Origin: Candidatus Gastranaerophilales bacterium
GTDB taxonomy: Bacteria; Cyanobacteriota; Vampirovibrionia; Gastranaerophilales; Gastranaerophilaceae
Length of the DNA stretch: 18,148 nucleotides
Direction: 5' to 3'
Assembly: GCA_900552525.1 (NCBI GenBank)
Contig: UNSK01000039.1
Coordinates: 1-18,148, forward strand
Positions 1 to 6,579 of the stretch are shown here, piece after piece. Both the position numbers and the translations under genes were made by a program. The notes under the pieces are model-generated. The model was given only the letters and a program-made list of their open reading frames with translations. It ran no database searches and was not told the DNA's origin. How positions within the stretch are numbered: the stretch's first letter is position 1; every line of letters starts with the position of its first letter.

Positions 1-945
1 GTAAAAGATTTATATCAAATTACCTCTGACACTAAATGTTTTTCAAGTTTTATAAAAGAAGCCATACAAAATCCCAGAAAATCACAAGAAACAACGAAAA
101 TTCTATTAAACCAAGCTGGTTCTACTAATAATTTTTTAAAATGGTATTTTGCAAAAGGCGGATACAAAGAAAAGTATGTTGACTATATAACGCAAACAGT
201 AAAAAAAGCTAAAAATCCGGAAGAATTATTAAAAATATCTCCAAATTGGGGTTTTTGGGCGTTTGAGAATAAATTCGGCAAAGATTTTTTTATAGGAAAG
301 CCTCCTAAAGCTATCGGGACTAAAAAAGACTATAGAAATCTTGTAACAAATCTGTTAAAAAATAAGGATACCGGATTCAATGTCAAAGAATTTACTAATG
401 GCCTCTCCGGAAAACGGGCTTTTCTAGTGGATACTGGAGAAAATAAATACGTTTTAAAAGCCCAAGAAGACTTTGCACTATATTCTAAAGAATTAGACTC
501 TGCGCTTAAAAAAGATAAATGGCTGCAAGATACTTTTATGAAAAGATTCAAAGAAAACGAAAATATGAAGTCTGATTCAAGTTATATAAATGCAATGATA
601 GATTTTTATCTTAACTTAAATAATTGTGTAAATGCCACTAAAATCCACTGTTTTGATGCAAAAACATCTTCTGTTTTGTATGATTATTTATCAGGAACAA
701 ATCAAAGTATTACAGATATTAATAAACAATTACCAGACTTAAAAAAATTAGGAATTATATATAATGATATTTTCTCTGACAATTTTAGAGAAAAAGACGG
801 TGTTCTCAAAATAATAGATAGCGGTGAATCGAGTTTTATAGATTTACTCAAACCAACAGTACCAAATTTTCAGATAGAACTGCCTAATTGGTCTGGTAAT
901 AATATATTATCTACTTTAGGTGCACTTTTATATCTAAATTATTAA
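1..945 (+). CDS. Partial kinase-like (protein kinase/APH fold) protein, 5' end missing
   Basis: The frame is open from base 1 to the stop at 943-945, giving 314 residues, so the true start lies outside the window. I do not recognise a named family. The second half carries the ordered signature of a kinase-like phosphotransferase: a glycine-rich turn (G134, G137, A140) followed by a YVLK strand with K153 (VAIK-type lysine), a possible helix-C acid at E164, a catalytic-loop-like IYNDIFSDN with D256 and N261, and KIIDSGE with D273 in the DFG position. The D-to-N spacing of 5 and N-to-D spacing of 12 fit protein kinases and aminoglycoside phosphotransferases. HRD is replaced by YND and DFG by DSG. 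The first 110 residues are helical-looking and unassigned. Activity and substrate are unknown; it could be a pseudokinase. The C-terminus is a short hydrophobic stretch (LSTLGALLYL). No terminator is obvious after the stop. Confidence 0.75.
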   Translation, partial: VKDLYQITSDTKCFSSFIKEAIQNPRKSQETTKILLNQAGSTNNFLKWYFAKGGYKEKYVDYITQTVKKAKNPEELLKISPNWGFWAFENKFGKDFFIGKPPKAIGTKKDYRNLVTNLLKNKDTGFNVKEFTNGLSGKRAFLVDTGENKYVLKAQEDFALYSKELDSALKKDKWLQDTFMKRFKENENMKSDSSYINAMIDFYLNLNNCVNATKIHCFDAKTSSVLYDYLSGTNQSITDINKQLPDLKKLGIIYNDIFSDNFREKDGVLKIIDSGESSFIDLLKPTVPNFQIELPNWSGNNILSTLGALLYLNY

Positions 946-962
946 AATATATAACAATAAAC

Positions 963-991
963 TTGCAAAAAAAAAATCAGCAGAATAAAAT
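963..991 (+). promoter_or_regulatory. Putative sigma70-type promoter of rpmE
   Basis: TTGCAA at 963-968 and TAAAAT at 986-991 are separated by 17 bp. They predict a start near 998 and a leader of about 50 nt before rpmE. The leader holds a small inverted repeat, TCAAG at 1009-1013 and CTTGA at 1022-1026, of unknown relevance. Confidence 0.5.
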
Positions 992-1048
992 ATTATTGGT
1001 CGAAAAAATCAAGTTTGGAATCTTGAGAAGAACAGAAAGTAGGTTATT

Positions 1049-1249
1049 ATGAAAGATGGTATCCATCCAGATTATAAAAAAACTGTTATCAAGTGTGTTT
1101 GCGGTAACGAAATCGAAACAGGTTCTGTTGTAGATGATATCACAGTTGAAATTTGCTCTAACTGTCACCCATTCTACACAGGTCAACAAAAAATTCTTGA
1201 CTCTGAAGGACGTGTTGAAAGATTCAAAAAACGTTACGGCAATAAGTAA
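1049..1249 (+). CDS. rpmE: 50S ribosomal protein bL31, zinc-binding type
   Basis: This 66-residue protein begins MKDGIHPDY, as bL31 does, and has the CxC...CxxC zinc set (C16, C18, C36, C39) followed by the family signature HPFYTG. It sits in the large ribosomal subunit near the central protuberance and bridges to the small subunit. All four cysteines are present, which makes this the zinc-containing (C+) paralogue rather than the C- form induced under zinc limitation. The length is normal for bacteria. It has its own promoter upstream and an intrinsic terminator at 1271-1300, so it looks monocistronic. The ribosome-binding site is modest (AGTAGG, about 8 nt upstream). Confidence 0.97.
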   Translation: MKDGIHPDYKKTVIKCVCGNEIETGSVVDDITVEICSNCHPFYTGQQKILDSEGRVERFKKRYGNK

Positions 1250-1270
1250 TAGTTTGTTAAGATTTTACAA

Positions 1271-1300
1271 TAAAAAAGATCCGGTTTACGGGTCTTTTTT
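1271..1300 (+). terminator. Intrinsic terminator of rpmE
   Basis: AAAAAAGATCCG pairs with CGGGTCTTTTTT around a TTTA loop (one G·T pair), ending in six T. The T-tract ends one base before the -35 box of the next promoter at 1302, so termination and initiation signals are packed back to back. Confidence 0.85.
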
Positions 1301-1301
1301 A

Positions 1302-1331
1302 TTGACAAGACTTGCTCTATCAAGGTAGAAT
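1302..1331 (+). promoter_or_regulatory. Strong promoter of folK-baiN, predicting a leaderless mRNA
   Basis: A consensus TTGACA (1302-1307) is followed after 18 bp by TAGAAT (1326-1331). The normal start distance of about 7 nt places +1 at or next to the A of the folK ATG at 1338. No Shine-Dalgarno lies before the ATG, so the transcript is probably leaderless. Confidence 0.75.
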
Positions 1332-1337
1332 TTAGCT

Positions 1338-1856
1338 ATGGCAATTGTATATTTATCATTAGGTTCAAATTTAGGCGACCGTGTAGGATATCTACAGCAG
1401 GCAACAAGTTTGCTGAGCGCTGTTTCTGATATCAAAATTGTTGCAACATCATCTTTCTATGAATCAGAACCCTGGCAGATGAATTCTGAAAACTGGTTTG
1501 TTAATGCTATTGTACAAATATCCACATCACTTACACCTGATGAATTATTAAAAGAATGCCAGAGGATAGAAGCACAGCTCGGGCGAAAAAGGGATTTGAA
1601 TTCTAAAAACTACATAGACAGAACTATTGATATAGATATTTTATTTTATGATGACAAAATAATTAATACGCCAAATTTAACAATACCTCACAGATTTTTC
1701 CACAAAAGAGCTTTCTTAATGGTTCCTATGCTTGAAATAGCTCAAGATTTTGTACATCCACTATTTCAAAAAACAATAGAAACATTATATGATGAGCTTG
1801 AAAATCCGGAAATGGTTGTTTTATATGGAACACGGGGGGTAAATGTTTGGGACTGA
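1338..1856 (+). CDS. folK: 2-amino-4-hydroxy-6-hydroxymethyldihydropteridine pyrophosphokinase (HPPK)
   Basis: FolK transfers pyrophosphate from ATP to 6-hydroxymethyl-7,8-dihydropterin in cytosolic folate synthesis. The 172 residues contain the family landmarks in order: the N-terminal strand and LGSNLGDR (residues 8-15), a YESEPW pterin-pocket segment (41-46), the Mg-binding D98 and D100 in DRTIDIDILFYDD, and the IPH...KRAFLMVPMLEI C-terminal signature (117-134). Length and motif order are normal. The stop TGA overlaps the likely ATG of the next gene (TGATG at 1854-1858), so the pair is probably translationally coupled. The predicted transcription start coincides with the ATG. A second folate gene, folE2, lies on the other strand 12 kb away; no folP or folB is in the window. 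Confidence 0.96.
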   Translation: MAIVYLSLGSNLGDRVGYLQQATSLLSAVSDIKIVATSSFYESEPWQMNSENWFVNAIVQISTSLTPDELLKECQRIEAQLGRKRDLNSKNYIDRTIDIDILFYDDKIINTPNLTIPHRFFHKRAFLMVPMLEIAQDFVHPLFQKTIETLYDELENPEMVVLYGTRGVNVWD

Positions 1857-2989
1857 TGAATACTCCCTTTAGACCTCAGCAGATTGCTATTGTTGGCGCT
1901 GGTGCTTCGGGTTGTTTATGCGCTTATTTTCTTTTAAAAGCAGGTTTTGAAGTTACTATTTTTGATAAGGGTTCACCTTTACGCACTCTTCTTCCAACAG
2001 GAGGCGGGAGATGCAATCTTGCGCATGCTGAATACGACTTCAAAGAGCTTGCAAAAAACTATCCCCGTGGTGAAAAATTTTTATATTCAGTCTTCTCAAA
2101 ATTTTCAACTTACGATACATTATCTCTATTTAGTGAACTGGGAGTTGAAACATATACTCAGGAAAACGGAAGAATATTTCCTACTTCAAACAGCGCCAGA
2201 GATGTGCGGGAAAAAATATTGAGCAAGATAAAAAAAGCTTCAATTATAAATGAAAATGTTTTGGAAGTTCTTCCTAATAAAATAAAAACCTGCAAGGCGG
2301 AGTATTATTTTACAGATATCGTTATTGCTACTGGCGGACATGCCGGTTATGATATTATTAAAAATTTAGACATTGATATTGTTACACCTAAGCCGTCACT
2401 TGTCGGTTTAAATACAAATAACAAAGCCCCATCCGGAATTGTTTTAAAAGAGGTTTTATCTAATGATTTAAAAATCAGCGATGATTTGCTATTTACACAT
2501 TTTGGGATATCGGGGCCTCTTGCTTATAAAATTTCTTCAATAAAAGCAAGAGAAAACTTCCCGTATAAATTAAGCTTTGATTTATATCCCAAAGAGATAG
2601 AGCTGCAAAAGTTTCTAAATAATTCCCCGCACAAAGATGTTAAAAATATTCTTGTTGATTTTTTGCCTTCTGGATTTGTAAAATATATCCTCGGTGATTT
2701 AGCAGATATCAAAGCACATAAAATTGACGGCAAAACAAGAGATTTGATTTTAGACAAAATTCATAATTTTGAAGTTATTGTCACTGGAACAAATAAGGGA
2801 GAAGAAACCGTTACAGCAGGCGGAGTTAAGCTCAATGAAGTCAATCCAAAAACCATGGAGGCAAAAAAATACCCGCATATTTATTTTATAGGAGAAATAC
2901 TTGATATTGACGGCTTTTGCGGAGGTTTTAATCTCCAAAACGCCTGGTCAACAGCTTTTGTTGCGGCAGAAGCTATATCATCTTACTAA
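1856..2989 (+). CDS. NAD(P)/FAD-dependent oxidoreductase, BaiN/HI0933 family
   Basis: This is a flavoprotein of the HI0933/YhiN/BaiN family, cytoplasmic, with the physiological reaction unknown here. The N-terminus has the FAD-binding Rossmann motif GAGASG, then the acid strand VTIFDKG. The family stretch TGGGRCN follows near residue 50, a second nucleotide-contact motif IATGGH lies mid-protein, and the closing GEILDIDGFCGGFNLQNAW is the family's C-terminal FAD signature. I choose ATG 1856, which overlaps the folK stop as TGATG; an in-frame TTG at 1847 would add three residues. GGGGGG at 1834-1839 may serve as the ribosome-binding site at a longer than usual distance. The length of about 377 residues is slightly short of the roughly 400 typical. 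BaiN has been linked to bile-acid dehydroxylation in one clostridium, but family members are widespread and that role should not be assumed. Confidence 0.9.
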   Translation: MNTPFRPQQIAIVGAGASGCLCAYFLLKAGFEVTIFDKGSPLRTLLPTGGGRCNLAHAEYDFKELAKNYPRGEKFLYSVFSKFSTYDTLSLFSELGVETYTQENGRIFPTSNSARDVREKILSKIKKASIINENVLEVLPNKIKTCKAEYYFTDIVIATGGHAGYDIIKNLDIDIVTPKPSLVGLNTNNKAPSGIVLKEVLSNDLKISDDLLFTHFGISGPLAYKISSIKARENFPYKLSFDLYPKEIELQKFLNNSPHKDVKNILVDFLPSGFVKYILGDLADIKAHKIDGKTRDLILDKIHNFEVIVTGTNKGEETVTAGGVKLNEVNPKTMEAKKYPHIYFIGEILDIDGFCGGFNLQNAWSTAFVAAEAISSY

Positions 2990-3625
2990 CAAAATAAACC
3001 ACGGATTATTTTTTGTATTATCTCCAAAGTGTGAAAATTGGAACATCCCCTTTTTGGTTATATTTATCAAGCCTGTAAGCGGATAATTTTCAAATTTTCC
3101 GTTTCCGGATGAGAATGAATAATGATAAAAGTTTCTGTCAGTATCATTTAATAAAATTATTTTAAAATTATGCCCTTCTTTTTTAACTTTTAAAGAATTT
3201 GTGTTCGTAGAAAACTCCGAAATTTTTATAATCTTAAAATCAGGAAACATTGAAGCAATTTCATCAACACTTAGTTCTCTGCGGTTTAACAACCCATCAG
3301 CATATGTAAAATCATAAAACTTCAAATCTTGATTAGAATAGCCGATTAAGTCACCTTTATATAAAAATTCATACTGACATCCTGTAGTAAAAGCAAAGGT
3401 TCCGTCAGAATTATAAAATTCAGAGTAACTGCCTGTTCCATCTGAAACAATTTTAACAAAATAATCTGAATCACGTCTTGAGATTTTATTAGTCCAAACA
3501 TCATTGTTTAATTTAATCTTATCTTCTTCCTTAATATTTTTATAAGGAATATTCAATAACTCTGAAGCACTGGATGTAAGAGCAACTGCAAATAATATTA
3601 ATAAACTAAAAAAAATCTTTTTCAT
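2978..3625 (-). CDS. Secreted or periplasmic orphan protein
   Basis: A 215-residue protein of no family I recognise. It starts with a clear Sec signal peptide: MKKIFF, a hydrophobic core LLILFAVALT, and a likely cleavage near SSA|SE at residues 20-21. The mature part is polar and beta-rich by eye, with many Tyr, Phe and Asp residues and no cysteine pair or catalytic motif. The start is supported by a GGGAGAG ribosome-binding site 5-10 nt upstream and by a good promoter. The gene is convergent with baiN and their 3' ends overlap by 12 nt (2978-2989). No hairpin terminator is visible at the overlap, so the two messages probably extend into each other. Confidence 0.8.
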   Translation of the reverse strand: MKKIFFSLLILFAVALTSSASELLNIPYKNIKEEDKIKLNNDVWTNKISRRDSDYFVKIVSDGTGSYSEFYNSDGTFAFTTGCQYEFLYKGDLIGYSNQDLKFYDFTYADGLLNRRELSVDEIASMFPDFKIIKISEFSTNTNSLKVKKEGHNFKIILLNDTDRNFYHYSFSSGNGKFENYPLTGLINITKKGMFQFSHFGDNTKNNPWFILLVR

Positions 3626-3646
3626 ATAACTCTCCCGTTACTATAT

Positions 3647-3674
3647 ATTATACAGAAACTATTCTATTTGTAAA
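3647..3674 (-). promoter_or_regulatory. Promoter of the secreted orphan gene
   Basis: On the minus strand TTTACA (3674-3669) and a perfect TATAAT (3652-3647) are spaced by 16 bp. The predicted start near 3640 leaves a 15-nt leader that holds the GGGAGAG ribosome-binding site. Confidence 0.7.
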
Positions 3675-3728
3675 ATCTCAGGTATATGTAGGATGGGAAC
3701 AGGAACAAAATACTATAAAATATAATTT

Positions 3729-4232
3729 ATGAGTTTAGTATCTAATTTTATAGGTGGAATAGGGGTAAACAGCCTAAGCAGTCTTAGCAATCCTCTAAAA
3801 AATGACGTTAATAATAATGACTTTGAAGCCTTACTCCAAAAACAGATGGAAGGAACCGGAGTAAATGAAGGTGAAAATACAACACGCCCTCTTAATCTTG
3901 GAGCCCCGCCGGGATTTGAAATTGAAAATTTTGACGGGATAGATTTTTCGGAAACTGCACAGGATCAGATTGAAGCCGTTGGAGAAAAAATTGACACTCA
4001 GGAAAATATGAGCAACCCTTTTGATATGAATGGCGACGGAAATGTTACGACATCAGAAGCAGTAACATTTTTCACATCTCTTTTAGATAACAGCTCTAAC
4101 GGAGAAAATGCCCGTTCTGAGTTATTTGATTTTGCAAAAAAACAGGCTTCGAATCTCTATAACAAGTATTCCAGAACTGTTGTTACAGATGTTAAAGAAT
4201 TTGTAAATGATATCCAGGAAATGATTAGTTAG
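3729..4232 (+). CDS. Small EF-hand protein without signal peptide
   Basis: A 167-residue acidic, Asn-rich protein of unknown function. It holds one canonical EF-hand calcium loop at residues 99-110 with D99, N101, D103, N105, T107 and E110 in positions 1, 3, 5, 7, 9 and 12. There is no Sec signal or membrane segment. The N-terminal 25 residues (SNFIGGIGVNSLSSLSNPL) are weakly amphipathic, and NDFEALLQKQM recalls the opening segment of flagellar hook or rod-type export substrates, which is only a resemblance. The C-terminal third is predicted helical. No Shine-Dalgarno precedes the ATG; AT-rich TATAAA/TATAAT boxes at 3714-3726 end within a few bases of it, so the message may be nearly leaderless or the start may be slightly different. 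It is divergent from the secreted orphan gene. Confidence 0.75.
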   Translation: MSLVSNFIGGIGVNSLSSLSNPLKNDVNNNDFEALLQKQMEGTGVNEGENTTRPLNLGAPPGFEIENFDGIDFSETAQDQIEAVGEKIDTQENMSNPFDMNGDGNVTTSEAVTFFTSLLDNSSNGENARSELFDFAKKQASNLYNKYSRTVVTDVKEFVNDIQEMIS

Positions 4233-4362
4233 TCATAGAATTGAAATACATATTTTTCCGTCTTTTTTTACTTTTACACCAATAAATCAACAATGTTAGC
4301 ATATTTTTCATTATATTAATAATTTGCCTTTGTGTACGCATAATTCCACCCTTTATTCAATT

Positions 4363-4400
4363 ATATATGAATACACATATATGTCAATAGAATGTAAAAT
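4363..4400 (+). promoter_or_regulatory. Promoter and palindromic candidate operator of the XRE gene
   Basis: TACACA (4372-4377) and TAAAAT (4395-4400) with a 17-bp spacer predict a start at about 4407, the ATG itself. Over the -35 lie an inverted repeat ATATATG (4363-4369) / CATATAT (4376-4382) and an overlapping 10-bp perfect palindrome ACATATATGT (4375-4384). This is a plausible autoregulatory operator for the repressor just downstream; binding is inferred. Confidence 0.45.
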
Positions 4401-4406
4401 TAATTA

Positions 4407-4628
4407 ATGCAGAAAAAGGACTTGTATAAAATTGTTGGAAAAAATATCCAGAAACAACGACTCATTCAAGGATATACGCAGGAAACATTTGCTGAGCTCA
4501 TGGGAGTTAGCTGGAGTTACGTTTCTAAAATTGAAGCCGGTATTTTAAATCTATCACTAGGAAAAATTTTAGAAATTGCTGATTATCTTAATATAGAAGT
4601 TGATTTGTTACTTAAAACCAAAAATTAA
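4407..4628 (+). CDS. XRE/Cro-type helix-turn-helix regulator, single domain
   Basis: A 73-residue protein made of one HTH_3 domain: IGKNI-type first helix (VGKNIQKQRLIQG), then YTQETFAELMGVSWSYVSKIEAG, the two helices of a Cro/CI fold with the recognition helix around residues 35-43, and NLSLGKILEIADYLNIEVDLLL closing the five-helix bundle. It would bind DNA as a dimer in the cytoplasm. No effector or peptidase domain is attached. No Shine-Dalgarno is seen and the promoter geometry suggests a leaderless mRNA. A palindrome over its promoter suggests autorepression. It stands alone, with no toxin-like partner in the same direction; whether it also acts on the paired C-rich repeats of the next promoter is unknown. 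Confidence 0.9.
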   Translation: MQKKDLYKIVGKNIQKQRLIQGYTQETFAELMGVSWSYVSKIEAGILNLSLGKILEIADYLNIEVDLLLKTKN

Positions 4629-4654
4629 AATTTATCTTTTAGTTTATATACTTG

Positions 4655-4690
4655 CCCCCTGATTGATTTACCCCCTGTTTGTTATATAAT
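4655..4690 (+). promoter_or_regulatory. Promoter with paired C-rich repeats, NifU-like/GGGtGRT operon
   Basis: TTGATT (4663-4668) and a perfect TATAAT (4685-4690) are spaced by 16 bp. Two near-identical 11-mers, CCCCCTGATTG (4655-4665) and CCCCCTGTTTG (4671-4681), lie 16 bp apart, one running into the -35 and the other filling the spacer. In such AT-rich DNA they look like regulator half-sites; the regulator is unknown. The leader is about 45 nt. Confidence 0.6.
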
Positions 4691-4729
4691 AAAGTTATTG
4701 GAAAAAAGATAGCTTTATTTTTGATTTAT

Positions 4730-4737
4730 AAGGAGGT
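4730..4737 (+). promoter_or_regulatory. Perfect Shine-Dalgarno AAGGAGGT
   Basis: This is the strongest ribosome-binding site seen in the window. It is placed 3 nt before the ATG at 4741 when counted from the final T (5 nt from the GGAG core), and it fixes the start of the NifU-like gene and implies high translation. Confidence 0.85.
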
Positions 4738-4740
4738 CAA

Positions 4741-5442
4741 ATGGGCAAAATAGAAATTACACACGAAATTGAAGAAAAATGCTGTGTTCACCGCGGTATT
4801 AAAGGCACACCTGCTCCTATTCCGCAAGAAGGTGAATGGACAAAATGTAAAGAAATTAAAGACATCTCTGGTTTAACACACGGATGCGGATGCTGTGCTC
4901 CTCAACAGGGAACATGTAAACTTACTCTTAACGTTAAAGAAGGTGTTATACAAGAAGCTCTTGTTGAAACAATTGGTTGTTCAGGAATGACTCACTCAGC
5001 TGCTATGGCCGGAGAAATCCTTCCTGGTAAAACTATTCTTGAAGCTTTAAATACAGACTTAGTTTGCGACGCTATTAACGTTGCTATGAGAGAATTGTTC
5101 TTACAAATCGTTTACGGCAGAACTCAGTCAGCTTTCTCTGAAAACGGACTTCCTGTCGGAGCAGGACTTGAAGACTTAGGAAAAGGTCTTTGCTCAATGG
5201 TTGGTACTATCCATTCTACAAAGCAGAAAGGCGTTAGATATCTTTCTCTTACAGAAGGTTATATTCTTCAAATGGGGCTTGATAAAAATGACGAAGTTAT
5301 AGGATACAAATTCGTTAACCTTGGAAAAGTTATGGATGCTATTAAAAAAGGCGTTGACCCTAAAGAAGCTTATGAAAAGAATATCGGTACTTACGGCAGA
5401 TTTGCTGATGCTGTTAAGTATATTGACCCGCGCGAACAATAG
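4741..5442 (+). CDS. NifU-like iron-sulfur scaffold-type protein, partner of GGGtGRT
   Basis: A 233-residue cytoplasmic protein. The segment around residues 60-125 resembles the IscU/NifU N-terminal fold: LTLNVKEGVIQEALVETIGCSG with C80, then MAGEILPGKTILEAL and C109, matching the GC...GKT pattern of scaffold proteins. A separate cysteine cluster, GCGCCAPQQGTC (C49, C51, C52, C59), plus C14, C15, C36 and C151, gives ten cysteines, far more than the three of IscU. About 80 residues at the C-terminus are extra. As I recall, this type of protein usually stands next to a GGGtGRT gene, as here, and is annotated as an iron-sulfur cluster assembly scaffold. Metal binding is inferred from the cysteines; the client is unknown. 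Codon choice (GCT, GGT, AAC, TTC) and the perfect Shine-Dalgarno suggest strong expression. Confidence 0.75.
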   Translation: MGKIEITHEIEEKCCVHRGIKGTPAPIPQEGEWTKCKEIKDISGLTHGCGCCAPQQGTCKLTLNVKEGVIQEALVETIGCSGMTHSAAMAGEILPGKTILEALNTDLVCDAINVAMRELFLQIVYGRTQSAFSENGLPVGAGLEDLGKGLCSMVGTIHSTKQKGVRYLSLTEGYILQMGLDKNDEVIGYKFVNLGKVMDAIKKGVDPKEAYEKNIGTYGRFADAVKYIDPREQ

Positions 5443-5560
5443 TGCTACGCACGTAGACATTGGGTCGGGGAACAATCGTAAAACTACAAGTTTAAATAAA
5501 AACTCTAAGTTCCCCTCAAATTGAAACTACAAGACAAAGTAATAAAAAGGAAATAAAATT
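5443..5560 (+). other. Structured intercistronic spacer in the NifU-like/GGGtGRT operon
   Basis: The 118-nt gap is long for an operon. It holds a near-palindrome CTACG-CA-CGTAG (5445-5456), a 7-bp inverted repeat GGGGAAC (5467-5473) / GTTCCCC (5509-5515), and a 10-bp direct repeat AAACTACAAG (5481-5490 and 5524-5533). No terminator-type T-tract follows, so it may stabilise or process the message between the two genes. Confidence 0.4.
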
Positions 5561-6562
5561 ATGACAGTAAAATTTGAAGGACAAGATAGACGTGAAGCTA
5601 CTCTTAAAAAAGTTTTACCTGAATATGGTTTCAAAAACTTGGAAGAAGCTCGTGAACTATGCTTATCAAAAGGCATTGATGTAGATGCTATTGTTAAAGG
5701 AATTCAGCCTATTGCGTTTGATAACGCTTCTTGGGCTTACACATTAGGCTGTGCGATTGCTATTAAAAAAGGCCTTAAAACTGCTGCCGAAGCTGCTGAA
5801 GCTATTGGTTTAGGCCTGCAGGCTTTTGCTGTCCCAGGATCTGTTGGTGACAGAAGACAGGTTGGTATCGGCCACGGTAACTTAGCTGCAATGCTTCTTA
5901 GAGAAGAAACTGATTGCTTCTGCTTCTTAGCTGGTCATGAATCTTTCGCAGCAGCAGAAGGTGCTATCGGTATTGCAAGAAATGCTAACAAAGTTAGAAA
6001 AAATCCTTTAAGAGTTATCTTAAACGGTCTTGGAAAAGATGCAGCTCACATTATCGCAAGAATTAATGGTTTCACATCAGTTGAAACTGAATATGATTAC
6101 AAAACCGGCGAATTAAAAATCGTTAAAGAAACACCTTTCTCTGACGGAGAAAGAGCTAAAGTTAGATGCTACGGCGCTGACGATGTTAACGAAGGTGTAG
6201 CTATCATGATTAAAGAAGGTGTTGATGTTTCTATCACAGGTAACTCAACTAACCCAACAAGATTCCAACACCCTGTTGCAGGTACTTACAAAAAATGGTG
6301 CTGGGAAAACGGCAGAAAATACTTCTCAGTAGCATCAGGCGGCGGTACAGGCCGTACACTTCACCCTGATAACGTTGCTGCTGGTCCTGCTTCTTATGGT
6401 ATGACAGATACTATGGGAAGAATGCACGGTGATGCTCAGTTTGCAGGTTCTTCTTCTGTTCCTGCTCACGTTGAAATGATGGGCGTTATCGGTATGGGTA
6501 ACAACCCTATGGTAGGTGCTACTGTTGCAGTTGCGGTTGCGGTTGAAAAAGCTATGGCTTAG
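5561..6562 (+). CDS. GGGtGRT family protein
   Basis: A 333-residue protein that carries the motif naming its family, GGGTGRT at residues 260-266, inside a long Gly/Ala-rich C-terminal half ending with MGNNPMVGATVAVAVAVEKA. Another glycine-rich segment, VGDRRQVGIGHGN, lies at 95-107, and FCFLAGHESFAAAEGAIG at about 120-137. There is no signal peptide; the protein should be cytoplasmic. To my knowledge the biochemical function of the family is not established. The glycine loops could bind a nucleotide or phosphate-containing ligand, which is inference. It follows the NifU-like gene in one operon with a normal AAGGA site and is closed by a 14-bp terminator. Codon use is biased to C- and T-ending favoured codons, like a ribosomal protein gene, so it is probably abundant. 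Confidence 0.92.
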   Translation: MTVKFEGQDRREATLKKVLPEYGFKNLEEARELCLSKGIDVDAIVKGIQPIAFDNASWAYTLGCAIAIKKGLKTAAEAAEAIGLGLQAFAVPGSVGDRRQVGIGHGNLAAMLLREETDCFCFLAGHESFAAAEGAIGIARNANKVRKNPLRVILNGLGKDAAHIIARINGFTSVETEYDYKTGELKIVKETPFSDGERAKVRCYGADDVNEGVAIMIKEGVDVSITGNSTNPTRFQHPVAGTYKKWCWENGRKYFSVASGGGTGRTLHPDNVAAGPASYGMTDTMGRMHGDAQFAGSSSVPAHVEMMGVIGMGNNPMVGATVAVAVAVEKAMA

Positions 6563-6579
6563 AGATAAGTAATTATAAT

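Noticed and set aside
1134..1328. Plus-strand frame overlapping rpmE and its terminator
   Set aside because: It runs through the terminator hairpin and the folK promoter; rpmE is certain in another frame.
1843..1872. Nine-codon frame starting ATG at 1843 right after GGGGGGT, between folK and baiN
   Set aside because: It overlaps both genes out of frame and ends after MFGTDEYSL; the TGATG overlap explains the G-run well enough.
4407..4628. XRE gene as antitoxin of a toxin-antitoxin pair
   Set aside because: No small partner gene lies in the same direction on either side; the neighbours are an EF-hand protein and the NifU-like operon.
5194..5475. Minus-strand open frame of 93 codons
   Set aside because: It lies antisense to the NifU-like gene, has no ribosome-binding site, and its composition mirrors the real gene.
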